From Bacteroidota bacterium (GTDB taxonomy: Bacteria > Bacteroidota > Bacteroidia > B-17B0 > Aurantibacillaceae), in NCBI GenBank assembly GCA_963169355.1, contig CAUJCR010000006.1:156484-220483 (forward strand): a stretch of DNA of 64,000 bases, given 5' to 3'. The stretch's first letter is position 1, and the number at the start of each line of letters is the position of its first letter. The notes under the pieces are model-generated. The model ran no database searches, was not told where the DNA came from, and saw only the letters and a program-made list of their open reading frames with translations. The position numbers were made by a program, and so were the translations under genes. Below are positions 8,640 through 18,097 of this stretch, piece by piece.

Positions 8640-9854
8640 ATGAGTAAGAAAGATAATAAACACACAGAAAGTAACGATATTCTTGATGAAAAGATATTTT
8701 CTACACTTAATTTAGGACCCACACATCCAGCCACTCACGGTATTTTTCAAAACGTATTAAAAATGGATGGTGAGGTAATTCACGAAGCTACTTCTACTAT
8801 TGGATATATTCATCGTGCTTTCGAAAAAATTGCTGAACGCAGACCTTATGCACAAATTACACCTTTAACCGATCGTTTAAATTATTGTTCAGCGCCTATT
8901 AATAACTTAGGTTGGCACATGGCTGTTGAGAAATTATTAGGAGCTAAAATTCCAAAACGTGCCGAGTATCATCGCGTTATCATTATGGAACTTTCGCGTA
9001 TTGCCGATCACATTATTTGTAACTCTGTAATAGGTGTAGATACTGGTGCTATGACAGGGTTCTTATACATTTTTCAATGGCGTGAAAAAATTTATGAAAT
9101 ATTTGAAGACATTTGTGGAGCACGATTAACTACTAATATTGGTCGTATTGGAGGATTTGACCAAGAGTGGAAAAAAGAAACTTGGGATAAGATACATGCA
9201 TTTATTAAAGAGTTTCCAGCGGCTTTACAGGAGTTTACAAACTTACTTGAACGTAACCGTATTTTTATGGATAGAACCATTGGTTGCGGGCCTATTAGTG
9301 CCGAAAAAGCTTTGTCGTATGGATTTACAGGGCCAAACTTACGTGCTACGGGAATTGATTATGATGTGCGTGTGATGAATCCTTACTGTTCTTACGAAGA
9401 CTTTACATTTACGGTTCCAGTGGGTACACAAGGTGATACGTTCGATCGTTTTATGGTGCGCCAACATGAAATGTGGCAAAGTTTAGAAATTATTAAACAG
9501 GCCATCAACAAAATGCCTGAGGGCGCTATGCACGCTGATTTGCCAGAATTCTTTTTACCACCTAAAGAACAAGTTTATAATAATATGGAAGCCTTAATCT
9601 ATCACTTTAAAATTGTGATGGGCGAAACAGATATTCCAAAAGGCGAAATATATCATTGTATTGAGGCAGGAAACGGAGAGTTAGGTTTTTATTTAATAAG
9701 TGATGGAGGAAGAACGCCATATCGTTTACATTTCCGTCGTCCTTGTTTTATATACTATCAAGCCTATGCCGAAATGGTAAAAGGAATTATGTTATCAGAT
9801 GCAATTATAACTATGAGTAGTATGAATGTAATTGCAGGAGAGTTAGATGCTTAG
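8640..9854 (+). CDS. nuoD: NADH-quinone oxidoreductase subunit D
   Basis: A 404-residue 49-kDa subunit forming much of the quinone pocket. The pocket motif LGPTHPATHGIFQNVLKMDGE is at residues ~24-44, and the quinone-head-group histidine is expected in THPATHG. Other family blocks are IGYIHRAFEKIAE and PEGAMHADLPEF. The tail ends in the conserved DAIITMSSMNVIAGELDA, so the C-terminus is intact. About 95 AT-rich bases without a visible site separate it from nuoE. Open frames on both strands around 9.1-9.4 kb are shadows. Confidence 0.98.
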   Translation: MSKKDNKHTESNDILDEKIFSTLNLGPTHPATHGIFQNVLKMDGEVIHEATSTIGYIHRAFEKIAERRPYAQITPLTDRLNYCSAPINNLGWHMAVEKLLGAKIPKRAEYHRVIIMELSRIADHIICNSVIGVDTGAMTGFLYIFQWREKIYEIFEDICGARLTTNIGRIGGFDQEWKKETWDKIHAFIKEFPAALQEFTNLLERNRIFMDRTIGCGPISAEKALSYGFTGPNLRATGIDYDVRVMNPYCSYEDFTFTVPVGTQGDTFDRFMVRQHEMWQSLEIIKQAINKMPEGAMHADLPEFFLPPKEQVYNNMEALIYHFKIVMGETDIPKGEIYHCIEAGNGELGFYLISDGGRTPYRLHFRRPCFIYYQAYAEMVKGIMLSDAIITMSSMNVIAGELDA

Positions 9855-9948
9855 TTTAAGTTAACAAGATGAAAGTAAAAAATTAAAAGAAGATAATAAT
9901 ATAAGAGGGTAAACCTTTTTAAATTATAAATTATAAATTATTAATTAA

Positions 9949-10530
9949 ATGGGAGCACAAGTTCACGGAGCACAAAAATTTGATCAAGCTAAACGAGCCG
10001 ATATAAAGTTTAGTGAAGAAGCAATGAAAACGGTTGAGCTAATCATCAGTCGTTATCCGCAAGGTAAACAAAAATCAGCTTTATTGCCTGTACTACACGT
10101 AGCACAAGCAGAATTTGGCGGCTGGTTAAGTCCAGAGGTAATGGATTATGTAGCTTCTGTATTAAATATTAAACCAATAGAGGTTTTTGAAGTAGCTTCT
10201 TTTTATACCATGTTTAATTTAAAACCAGTAGGTAAATGTGTGTTAGAAGTTTGCCAAACAAGTTCATGTTGGTTAAATGGAGCAGAAGACATAGTAAAAT
10301 ACATTGAGAAAAAATTAAACATTAAAGTTGGCGAAACCACTAAAGATGGCATGTTTACTTTAAAGGTAGCTGAGTGTTTAGGTTCTTGTGGTACCGCACC
10401 TATGTTACAATGTGGTGCAAGTTTTCATGAAAATTTAACCTATGAAAAAGTAGATGCTATTATTGATAACTACAAAGCTGAAGGCAGATTAAGAAGTTAC
10501 ACCGACTTAGATTATAAAAATACTTTATAA
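9949..10530 (+). CDS. nuoE: NADH-quinone oxidoreductase subunit E ([2Fe-2S] N1a)
   Basis: A 193-residue thioredoxin-fold subunit of the NADH dehydrogenase module. The four [2Fe-2S] ligands are Cys102 and Cys107 (EVCQTSSCWL) and Cys143 and Cys147 (AECLGSCGTAP). The N-terminal helical part contains KSALLPVLHVAQAEFGGWLSPEVMDYVA, typical of the 24-kDa family. It works with NuoF, the next gene. Confidence 0.98.
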   Translation: MGAQVHGAQKFDQAKRADIKFSEEAMKTVELIISRYPQGKQKSALLPVLHVAQAEFGGWLSPEVMDYVASVLNIKPIEVFEVASFYTMFNLKPVGKCVLEVCQTSSCWLNGAEDIVKYIEKKLNIKVGETTKDGMFTLKVAECLGSCGTAPMLQCGASFHENLTYEKVDAIIDNYKAEGRLRSYTDLDYKNTL

Positions 10531-10566
10531 GATGTTATCTCTTTAGAGATTGTAAAAAGATTAAAA

Positions 10567-11904
10567 ATGGGAAGAAAATTATTAATACATAACGATAAAG
10601 TACCTAACATTCACACGTTAGAAGTATATCGTGCACACGGAGGTTATGCTTCTGTTGAGAAAGCATTAAAAACAATGACTCCCGATCAAGTAACCGAGGA
10701 GGTAAAAAAATCTGGTTTACGTGGTCGTGGTGGAGCAGGTTTCCCTACAGGAATGAAGTGGAGCTTTTTAGCAAAACCAGAAGGTATTCCTCGTTATTTA
10801 GTTTGTAATGCAGATGAATCGGAGCCTGGAACGTTCAAAGACCGTTACTTGATGGAGAAAATTCCTCATGCTTTAATTGAAGGAATGATTACTTCTTCGT
10901 ATGCATTAGGTGCTCGTCAATCATATATTTACATACGAGGAGAATATTTTTATGTGTCGCGTATTTTAGAACAAGCTATTCGTGAGGCTTATGCCGCAGG
11001 ATGGTTGGGAAAAAATATTTTAGGAACCGATTACTCTTTAGATTTATCGGTTCAAGTAGGTGGTGGAGCTTATATTTGTGGCGAAGAAACTGCCTTATTA
11101 GAATCATTAGAAGGTAAGCGTGGAAACCCACGTATTAAACCGCCATTTCCTGCTGTAGCAGGTTTGTGGGGCTGCCCAACAGTAGTAAATAATGTTGAAA
11201 CTATTGCCGCCGTTTGTCCAATAGTAAATATGGGTGGCGAAGAATATGCTAAAATTGGTATTGGAAAATCAACTGGAACAAAATTAATTTCGGCATCAGG
11301 TCATATTAATAAACCAGGTGTGTATGAAATTGAACTAGGCGTACCAGTTGAAGAATTTATTTTTTCAGATGAATATTGTGGAGGAATTAGAAACGGAAAG
11401 AAATTAAAAGCCGTAGTAGCGGGTGGTTCATCAGTGCCAATTTTACCAACGGAGTTAATTTTAAAAACCGCCAAGGGCGAACCACGTTTAATGACTTACG
11501 AAAGTTTATCGGATGGTGGGTTTCAAACTGGAACTATGCTTGGGTCGGGTGGTTTTATTGTTATGGATGAAGATACAAGCATTGTAAAAAATTTATTTAC
11601 CTTTTCTCGTTTTTATCATCATGAAAGTTGTGGACAGTGTTCGCCTTGTCGTGAAGGAACAGGTTGGATAGAAAAAGTATTAAAGAAATTTTTAGATGGT
11701 ACGGCTAAAGAAAGTGATGTGGAATTGTTGTGGGATATACAAAGTAAAATAGAAGGAAAAACTATTTGCCCATTAGGAGAAGCAGCAGCATGGCCTGTAG
11801 CAGCCGCCATTCGTCATTTTAAACATGAATTTTTAGAAATAGCACGCAATAAAAAATTTGTAGATATTTCTCATTACGACAGATTAAATAAAATTAGAGT
11901 TTAA
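10567..11904 (+). CDS. nuoF: NADH-quinone oxidoreductase subunit F (FMN and NADH site)
   Basis: A 445-residue subunit that accepts hydride from NADH on FMN. Visible motifs are the glycine-rich nucleotide site [15 protein letters not shown], the FMN-site segment [22 protein letters not shown], and the [4Fe-4S] N3 ligands CGQCSPC (Cys355, Cys358, Cys361) with a fourth Cys in [11 protein letters not shown]. The C-terminus is normal. Only seven bases separate its stop codon from the start of a toxin-antitoxin gene rather than nuoG, which is unusual (see findings). Confidence 0.98.
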   Translation: MGRKLLIHNDKVPNIHTLEVYRAHGGYASVEKALKTMTPDQVTEEVKKSGLRGRGGAGFPTGMKWSFLAKPEGIPRYLVCNADESEPGTFKDRYLMEKIPHALIEGMITSSYALGARQSYIYIRGEYFYVSRILEQAIREAYAAGWLGKNILGTDYSLDLSVQVGGGAYICGEETALLESLEGKRGNPRIKPPFPAVAGLWGCPTVVNNVETIAAVCPIVNMGGEEYAKIGIGKSTGTKLISASGHINKPGVYEIELGVPVEEFIFSDEYCGGIRNGKKLKAVVAGGSSVPILPTELILKTAKGEPRLMTYESLSDGGFQTGTMLGSGGFIVMDEDTSIVKNLFTFSRFYHHESCGQCSPCREGTGWIEKVLKKFLDGTAKESDVELLWDIQSKIEGKTICPLGEAAAWPVAAAIRHFKHEFLEIARNKKFVDISHYDRLNKIRV

Positions 11905-11911
11905 GTAAACA

Positions 11912-12226
11912 ATGTTAGCGCCAGTGATAACAAATAATATAAATCGTATCAAAGCCATTTGCAAAGAGCATAAGGTAAAGGAGTTATATGTATTTGGGTC
12001 GGCAGCTAGAAATGAAATGAATGATAAAAGTGATGTTGATTTTATTATAAAGTTTAATAATGATGTGCCAGTTGAAGATTATGTAGATTTATATTTTGAT
12101 TTTGCAGAATCAATGGAAATGATTTTAAATACAAAAGTTGACGTTTTACTTGATAAACCAATAAGAAATAGAATTTTACAAAGAGAATTAGACGAAACTA
12201 AACAAATTGTATATGTCGCAGCATAA
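11912..12226 (+). CDS. mntA: MntA-like nucleotidyltransferase antitoxin
   Basis: A 104-residue minimal nucleotidyltransferase. The catalytic signature GSX10DXD is complete: Gly29-Ser30, then Asp41 and Asp43 (FGSAARNEMNDKSDVDF). In characterised HepT/MntA pairs, the MNT protein inactivates the HEPN toxin by adding AMP groups near its active site; that activity is known for the family and inferred here. The next gene, a HepT homologue, overlaps by 14 bases, the classic toxin-antitoxin layout. The pair sits between nuoF (7-base gap) and nuoG. Base composition looks like its neighbours by eye. Confidence 0.88.
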   Translation: MLAPVITNNINRIKAICKEHKVKELYVFGSAARNEMNDKSDVDFIIKFNNDVPVEDYVDLYFDFAESMEMILNTKVDVLLDKPIRNRILQRELDETKQIVYVAA

Positions 12227-12557
12227 AGAGATAGAGAAATATTTACAAGATATTCTGATTTCAATAGAAGATGCGAAGACATTTACAAAAGATATTAAAA
12301 GATTTGCAGATTTTACTGCAGATAAAAAGACATACAGAGCAGTTGAGCGTTGTATTGAAATTATTGCCGAAGCAATAAGCAGAGTAAGGAAGATTGACGA
12401 TAAAATTGAAATAGCGAATGCTCAAAGAATAGTAGGAATGCGTAACAGAGTTATTCATACTTACGACAATGTAAACGAAGAGTTGATTTGGGGTGTAGTT
12501 GTAAAACATCTTGATGAGTTAAAAAATGAAGTGGAAGAATTGATAAAAACATTTTGA
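12213..12557 (+). CDS. hepT: HepT-like HEPN RNase toxin (DUF86)
   Basis: A 114-residue all-helical HEPN protein. The RX4HXY catalytic motif is present as Arg77-NRVI-His82-Thr-Tyr84 (GMRNRVIHTYDNV), which defines HepT-type endoribonucleases. I take the ATG at 12213 rather than an upstream in-frame TTG at 12207; either way the gene overlaps mntA, suggesting coupled translation. It ends 12 bases before nuoG, so toxin, antitoxin and complex I subunits share one transcript unless an internal promoter is hidden in nuoF. Nothing in the active site looks damaged, so it is probably functional. Confidence 0.88.
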   Translation: MSQHKEIEKYLQDILISIEDAKTFTKDIKRFADFTADKKTYRAVERCIEIIAEAISRVRKIDDKIEIANAQRIVGMRNRVIHTYDNVNEELIWGVVVKHLDELKNEVEELIKTF

Positions 12558-12569
12558 AATAATTAAAAA

Positions 12570-13553
12570 ATGAAAGTAACAATAGATGGAATAACAATTG
12601 ATGTGCCTAAGGGTACTACAATTTTACAGGCAGCGCGAATGATTGGCCCAGAAGTGGCTCCGCCAACCATGTGCTACTATTCTTCATTAAAAACAAGTGG
12701 TGGCTATTGCCGTACTTGTATTGTAAAGGTTACGCAAGGTAGTGCAGCTAATCCTAATCCTATGCCAAAGCCAGTAGCTAGTTGCCGTACCGAGGTAATG
12801 GATGGAATGGTTGTAGAAAACGTAACTAATAATGATGTACTCGAAGCTCGTAAAGGTGTGGTAGAGTTTTTATTAATTAATCATCCGCTAGATTGTCCAG
12901 TGTGCGACCAAGCTGGTGAGTGTCATTTACAAGACTTAGGATATGAGCATGGATTAGCCACAACACGTTACGAGTTTCCAAGAAGAGAATTTGATAAAAT
13001 AGATATTGGTAAATACATTAAATTACACATGACACGTTGTATCTTATGTTATCGTTGTGTAAAGGTTGCCGATCAATTAACGGATAAACGTGTACATGGC
13101 GTCATACATCGTGGTGATGCTGCTGAAATTTCAACCTATATTGAAAATGTAATTGAGAATGATTTCTCGGGTAACGTAATTGATGTGTGTCCTGTTGGCG
13201 CATTAACCGATAAAACATTCCGCTTTAAAACGCGTGTGTGGTTTACAAAGCCAGTTGAAGCTAGTCGTGAGTGTAAGAAATGTACAGGGCGTGTTCGCTT
13301 ATGGTACAAAGGAGATGAAATATTAAGAGTAACAGGTCGCAAAGACCAATGGGGCGAAGTAGAAGATTTTATTTGTAATGAGTGCCGATTTGAAAAGAAA
13401 AAAACATCAGATTGGAAAATTGAAGGCCCTACGAATGTGAACAGACATTCAGTAATATCACAAAATCATTACAATAATCTTAATGAATTAAAACTTCAGG
13501 TTTTAAAACAACAAAAAGCTTTAGGATTTATTCAAATAGATAAAAGACCATAA
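12570..13553 (+). CDS. nuoG: NADH-quinone oxidoreductase subunit G, short form
   Basis: A 327-residue iron-sulphur subunit. It has the N-terminal [2Fe-2S] domain (Cys35, Cys47, Cys50, Cys72), the His-Cys3 [4Fe-4S] site (His105, Cys109, Cys112, Cys118), the next [4Fe-4S] site (Cys157, Cys160, Cys163, Cys207), and a last Cys pair set (Cys235, Cys238, Cys269, Cys272) resembling the start of the molybdopterin-oxidoreductase domain. The rest of that domain, ~400 or more residues in enterobacterial NuoG, is absent. A short NuoG is, to my knowledge, usual in this phylum, so this is family variation and not a truncation. The ATG at 12570 lies 12 bases after hepT. Confidence 0.94.
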   Translation: MKVTIDGITIDVPKGTTILQAARMIGPEVAPPTMCYYSSLKTSGGYCRTCIVKVTQGSAANPNPMPKPVASCRTEVMDGMVVENVTNNDVLEARKGVVEFLLINHPLDCPVCDQAGECHLQDLGYEHGLATTRYEFPRREFDKIDIGKYIKLHMTRCILCYRCVKVADQLTDKRVHGVIHRGDAAEISTYIENVIENDFSGNVIDVCPVGALTDKTFRFKTRVWFTKPVEASRECKKCTGRVRLWYKGDEILRVTGRKDQWGEVEDFICNECRFEKKKTSDWKIEGPTNVNRHSVISQNHYNNLNELKLQVLKQQKALGFIQIDKRP

Positions 13554-13558
13554 AATTT

Positions 13559-14614
13559 ATGATAGCATTATTAATATATAAAGGAATTATGTGTGTGGCA
13601 GTATTCGGCATCTCATTAGGTGTGGCTGCTTATTCTACATTATGGGAACGTAAATTTGCAGCGTTTCTTCAAGACCGAAAAGGACCTAATCGTGCAGGAT
13701 GGGGTGGCATTTTACAACCGTTAGCCGATGGTGGTAAAATGTTTTTTAAAGAAGAAATTATTCCAAATGTTTCAAATCGTGCTTTATTCATTTTAGGTCC
13801 TAGTATGTTCATGGTTACAGCTTTAATGACGGGTGCTGTTATTCCTTGGGGCAAACCATTAATGATAAATGGTGTAACTTACGATTTACAAATTACGGAT
13901 ATTAACATTGGTGCTATTTATATTTTAGGTGTGGCTTCGGTAGGTGTTTACGGCATTATGATAGGTGGTTGGGCATCTAATAATAAATATAGTTTACTAG
14001 GAGCTGTTCGTGCTTCGTCGCAAATGATTAGTTACGAAATAGCAATGGGTATTTCACTTATTGCTTTAATTATTTCGGCAGGCGGTTCTTTAAGTGTAAA
14101 AGATATTCTCGAGTCTCAAGACCAAGGTGTTGCTAATATTGTGTGGCAACCTTTAGGTTTTATCATATTTTTTGTGTGTGCACTTGCCGAAACAAATCGC
14201 GCACCATTTGATATGGCCGAGTGTGAAACTGAATTAGTAGGTGGGTTTCATACCGAGTACTCTGCTATGAAATTAGGTTTATTTTTATTTGCTGAGTACA
14301 TTAATATGTTTATCTCATCAGCAATTATGGCGGGTTTTTATTTTGGTGGCTATAATTTTCCTTTTGCAAATGAGTTGTACTCTGCATTAGGATTAGAACA
14401 AGGTTCTTGGTTAATTTCATTAATTGGTTTTGGAGCCTACTTCACTAAAATTGTTTTATTCATTTGTTTATTTATGTGGGTGCGTTGGACGTTACCACGC
14501 TTCCGCTACGATCAATTAATGAATTTAGGTTGGAAAGGCTTGTTGCCTCTATCATTATTAAACTTAGCAATAACTATAGTTATAGAGTATTTTAGAGGAA
14601 ACATTCAGTTTTAA
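13559..14614 (+). CDS. nuoH: NADH-quinone oxidoreductase subunit H
   Basis: A 351-residue inner-membrane subunit joining the peripheral and membrane arms. Diagnostic segments are YSTLWERKFAAFLQDRKGPNRAGWGGILQPLADGGKMFFKE, which lines the quinone tunnel, and ETNRAPFDMAECETELVGGFHTEYSAMK, the most conserved loop of the family. Eight or nine membrane helices can be picked out. It starts five bases after nuoG and so is tightly coupled. Confidence 0.98.
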   Translation: MIALLIYKGIMCVAVFGISLGVAAYSTLWERKFAAFLQDRKGPNRAGWGGILQPLADGGKMFFKEEIIPNVSNRALFILGPSMFMVTALMTGAVIPWGKPLMINGVTYDLQITDINIGAIYILGVASVGVYGIMIGGWASNNKYSLLGAVRASSQMISYEIAMGISLIALIISAGGSLSVKDILESQDQGVANIVWQPLGFIIFFVCALAETNRAPFDMAECETELVGGFHTEYSAMKLGLFLFAEYINMFISSAIMAGFYFGGYNFPFANELYSALGLEQGSWLISLIGFGAYFTKIVLFICLFMWVRWTLPRFRYDQLMNLGWKGLLPLSLLNLAITIVIEYFRGNIQF

Positions 14615-14658
14615 TTTATTACAAATGACCATTGCTAAAAACTAAAAATATTTAAGAT

Positions 14659-15255
14659 ATGCAATTAACAAATAGAAAAGTAGTCGTATCGCATAAAGAG
14701 TTAAGCTTTGCTGAAAGAATGTATTTACCAGCAGTAGCAAAAGGGATGGCGATTACACTAAGTCATTTATTTAAAAAATCTCCAACAATAGATTATCCTA
14801 AAAAAACAAGACCTATGTCGGCTACGTATCGTGGTCGCCACGTGTTAAAGCGTGACGAAAACGGAGCAGAACGTTGTGTGGCTTGCGGGATGTGTGCAGT
14901 AGCCTGCCCAGCCGAAGCAATTACTATTGTAGCAGCTGAGCGTAAAAAAGGCGAAGAGCATTTATATCGCGAAGAAAAATATGCCTCATCATTTGAGATA
15001 AATATGTTGCGTTGTATTTTTTGTGGATTATGTGAAGACGCTTGCCCTAAAGAAGCTATCTTCTTAACCGATCGTTTAGTAGATGCAGAATTTGAACGCG
15101 AAGATTTTATTTATGGTAAAGAAAAATTAGTTGAGAAAATAGATAAACGCATTGATATCACTAAACGTCAAACTCAGGCGGTGTTAGATTTTAAAAAGAT
15201 ACCAGGCTTAAGACATAACACCTTATTTGACCCTAAGAAACAAGTAAAACATTAA
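14659..15255 (+). CDS. nuoI: NADH-quinone oxidoreductase subunit I (two [4Fe-4S])
   Basis: A 198-residue ferredoxin-like subunit carrying clusters N6a and N6b. Two complete CxxCxxCxxxCP motifs are present: Cys73, Cys76, Cys79, Cys83 (CVACGMCAVACP) and Cys119, Cys122, Cys125, Cys129 (CIFCGLCEDACP). The basic C-terminal extension after residue ~150 is somewhat longer than in enterobacteria. Confidence 0.98.
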   Translation: MQLTNRKVVVSHKELSFAERMYLPAVAKGMAITLSHLFKKSPTIDYPKKTRPMSATYRGRHVLKRDENGAERCVACGMCAVACPAEAITIVAAERKKGEEHLYREEKYASSFEINMLRCIFCGLCEDACPKEAIFLTDRLVDAEFEREDFIYGKEKLVEKIDKRIDITKRQTQAVLDFKKIPGLRHNTLFDPKKQVKH

Positions 15256-15276
15256 TATTAATAGAATAGATTAAAT

Positions 15277-15810
15277 ATGCTAGGACTTACAATTACTCAA
15301 TGGCTTTTTGGAATACTATCGCTGATGGCAATTATGTTTGCACTGATGGTAGTGTTTACGCGCAATCCTGTTAACTCTGTATTATATTTAGTATTAACTT
15401 TCTTTTGTATTGCCGGACATTATTTACTACTTAATGCACAATTTTTAGCGGTGGTACATATCGTTGTGTATGCTGGTGCTATTATGGTGTTATTCTTATT
15501 TATTATCATGTTAATGAATTTGAATCCGGATACAGAACCGCGCAAACACATTATGACACGATTAATTGCAGGAGTTATTGGAGGTGTATTATTATTCGTT
15601 TTTGTAGGTGCTTTAAAAGGTGCCGAGCAATTACAATTAACTCAGTCGGGAGCTTCGCAAATAGGCTTAATTAAAAACTTAGGTCATGTGTTATTTACAG
15701 AGTATTTATTCCCATTCGAAATAACCTCGGTGTTATTATTGGCAGCCTTAGTAGGTGCTATTATGATAGGTAAAAAAGATACCAATATTAATGTTTCAAG
15801 AAATTCATAA
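15277..15810 (+). CDS. nuoJ: NADH-quinone oxidoreductase subunit J
   Basis: A 177-residue inner-membrane subunit with five predicted helices. The family core is VVFTRNPVNSVLYLVLTFFCIAGHYLLLNAQFLAVVHIVVYAGAIMVLFLFIIMLMN, containing the helix that undergoes the pi-bulge transition in complex I. It starts 22 bases after nuoI and precedes nuoK, as expected. Confidence 0.97.
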   Translation: MLGLTITQWLFGILSLMAIMFALMVVFTRNPVNSVLYLVLTFFCIAGHYLLLNAQFLAVVHIVVYAGAIMVLFLFIIMLMNLNPDTEPRKHIMTRLIAGVIGGVLLFVFVGALKGAEQLQLTQSGASQIGLIKNLGHVLFTEYLFPFEITSVLLLAALVGAIMIGKKDTNINVSRNS

Positions 15811-15828
15811 ACTTTAAAAAATCATTAT

Positions 15829-16140
15829 ATGTTAAACGGAATTCCAATTAATTATTACATCATGTTAAGTGCCATCTTATTTATTATAGGAGTGGTTGGT
15901 GTTATGGCACGTAGAAATGCTATTATTATTTTTATGTGCATAGAGTTGATGTTAAACGCGGTAAACTTATTGCTTGTATCTTTCTCAACTTTACATAACG
16001 ATGCTAGCGGACAAGTATTTGTTTTCTTTATTATGGCGGTTGCTGCTGCCGAGGTAGCTGTTGGTTTGGCTATTTTATCAATGGTATATCGTCATTTAAA
16101 AACAGTAGATATAGATTTATTAAACAGATTAAAAAATTAA
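15829..16140 (+). CDS. nuoK: NADH-quinone oxidoreductase subunit K
   Basis: A 103-residue protein with three membrane helices. The conserved membrane glutamates of the proton path lie in [14 protein letters not shown] and [14 protein letters not shown]. Length is exactly that of the family (about 100). Confidence 0.98.
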   Translation: MLNGIPINYYIMLSAILFIIGVVGVMARRNAIIIFMCIELMLNAVNLLLVSFSTLHNDASGQVFVFFIMAVAAAEVAVGLAILSMVYRHLKTVDIDLLNRLKN

Positions 16141-16196
16141 ATTAATTACTCAACTATAAATAAGTTAAGTAAAAAAACTGCAAATAAAAACAGAAT

Positions 16197-18077
16197 ATGA
16201 TTCAATTAGTCGCACTTGTACCGTTATTTCCATTGATAGGATTTTTGATTAACGGTTTTTTTGGTAAAAAAATTAGTAAATCTCTGGCAGGGCTTATTGC
16301 TACGTTAGCCGTAGCGGCTTCGTTTGTGGTATCTTTGCTCATATTTTTTGAGTTAGAACATGCTGAGGTTAAATCTCATGTTGTTACTATTTTTTCTTGG
16401 TTTAATTCCGATACTTTAAAAATTCCATTTGAATTTGTAGTTGATCCATTATCGTCTTGGTTTTTATTAATTATTACAGGTATTGGCTCTCTTATTCATT
16501 TATATTCTACTGGATACATGCACGATGATGAAGGGTTTGCTCGCTTCTTTACTTACTTAAATCTTTTCGTGTTCTTTATGTTATTATTAGTATTAGGTAA
16601 TAATTACTTAATTATGTTTGTAGGTTGGGAAGGCGTAGGATTATGTTCGTATTTATTAATTGGTTTTTGGTTTAAAAACACCGAATATAATAATGCTGCT
16701 AAAAAAGCATTTATTATGAATCGTATTGGTGATTTAGGTTTTCTGTTAGGCATTATTTTAATTTTCATCACATTTGGTAGTATTAGTTATAACCAGGTAT
16801 TCCCAATAGCATCAGGCGCTAATGGAACAACTGTTACGGCTATTGCACTGTTGTTGTTTATTGGGGCTATGGGTAAATCAGCTCAATTGCCTTTATATAC
16901 TTGGTTACCTGATGCTATGGCAGGACCAACACCTGTTTCGGCATTAATTCACGCTGCTACTATGGTAACGGCAGGTATTTATATGATTGTGCGTTCTAAT
17001 ATTTTTTACTCTATGTCCGAAATTGCCTCGGAGTTTGTTGCAGTTATTGGTGTTATTACAGCCTTGTTTGCCGCAGTTATCGGCTTATTTCAAAATGATA
17101 TTAAAAAGGTGTTGGCTTATTCAACGGTTTCTCAATTAGGTTTAATGTTTTTAGGATTAGGTGTCGGCGCTTATAGTTCTTCGGTATTTCATGTAACCAC
17201 ACATGCTTTCTTTAAGGCTTTATTATTCTTAGGAGCAGGTTCTGTTATTCATGCTATGGGTGGCGAACAAGACATGCGTAAAATGGGTGGCTTATCAAAA
17301 CACTTAAAAATTACCTACGCCACTATGGCTATTGCAACTTTAGCTATAAGTGGTTTTCCTGGTTTATCGGGATTCTTCTCTAAAGATGAAATTTTAGCGC
17401 ACACGTATGAGCATAGCCCTGTGTTGTGGTTTGTGGGGCAGGTAGCCTCTATGCTAACAGCATTTTATATGTTCCGTTTATTGTTCCTTACTTTCTTTGG
17501 TAGTTTTAGAGGCACTCACGAACAAGAACATCATTTACACGAATCACCAAGTTCAATGACTATTCCATTGATAGTATTAGCGGTGTTATCTTTAGTAGGT
17601 GGTGTTTTAGGTTTACCAGAATTTTGGGGTATGACTAATTGGATGCACCATCACTTAGATGTTTTAATTTTACATAAAAACCCAAGCACGATGCCACATG
17701 ATACAGAGTGGATGTTGATGGGAATAGCAGTAGCCTCGGCTTTAGCAACCATTTATGTAGCTTATGTTATCTATCGTCAAAAACATATTGTTCCTTTACC
17801 TGAAGGTGAGAAAATGCCTACATTACAACGCATCATTTATCATAAATTTTATGTTGATGAAATTTACGATGCCTTAGTACGCAAACCGTTAGATGCAATG
17901 TCGGCTGCTTTTAAATTTATTGATACTAAATTTATTGATGCTGTAGTGAATGGAGTAGGCGATGCGGTGAATGGTGGTAGCGGATTGGTTCGTAAATTAC
18001 AAACTGGTCATATTGGGTTCTACATTTTTGCCATGGTAATTGGTATTATATCAATTTTATTTTTTGTGTTTAATTAA
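16197..18077 (+). CDS. nuoL: NADH-quinone oxidoreductase subunit L (antiporter-like)
   Basis: A 626-residue distal proton-pumping subunit with a long series of membrane helices. The antiporter signature is GKSAQLPLYTWLPDAMAGPTPVSALIHAATMVTAGIYMIVR, and the preceding helix FVGWEGVGLCSYLLIGFWF carries the conserved Glu. The C-terminal ~110 residues fit the long lateral amphipathic helix and final anchor helix specific to NuoL (HKFYVDEIYDALVRKPLDAM...). It starts 56 bases after nuoK. Confidence 0.98.
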   Translation: MIQLVALVPLFPLIGFLINGFFGKKISKSLAGLIATLAVAASFVVSLLIFFELEHAEVKSHVVTIFSWFNSDTLKIPFEFVVDPLSSWFLLIITGIGSLIHLYSTGYMHDDEGFARFFTYLNLFVFFMLLLVLGNNYLIMFVGWEGVGLCSYLLIGFWFKNTEYNNAAKKAFIMNRIGDLGFLLGIILIFITFGSISYNQVFPIASGANGTTVTAIALLLFIGAMGKSAQLPLYTWLPDAMAGPTPVSALIHAATMVTAGIYMIVRSNIFYSMSEIASEFVAVIGVITALFAAVIGLFQNDIKKVLAYSTVSQLGLMFLGLGVGAYSSSVFHVTTHAFFKALLFLGAGSVIHAMGGEQDMRKMGGLSKHLKITYATMAIATLAISGFPGLSGFFSKDEILAHTYEHSPVLWFVGQVASMLTAFYMFRLLFLTFFGSFRGTHEQEHHLHESPSSMTIPLIVLAVLSLVGGVLGLPEFWGMTNWMHHHLDVLILHKNPSTMPHDTEWMLMGIAVASALATIYVAYVIYRQKHIVPLPEGEKMPTLQRIIYHKFYVDEIYDALVRKPLDAMSAAFKFIDTKFIDAVVNGVGDAVNGGSGLVRKLQTGHIGFYIFAMVIGIISILFFVFN

Positions 18078-18097
18078 AATTTGAAAATTAAAAATAT

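Noticed and set aside
12570..13553. nuoG truncated by the toxin-antitoxin insertion.
   Set aside because: The start and all N-terminal cluster ligands are intact. The short form is missing only the C-terminal domain, far from the insertion, and matches the phylum's usual length as far as I recall.
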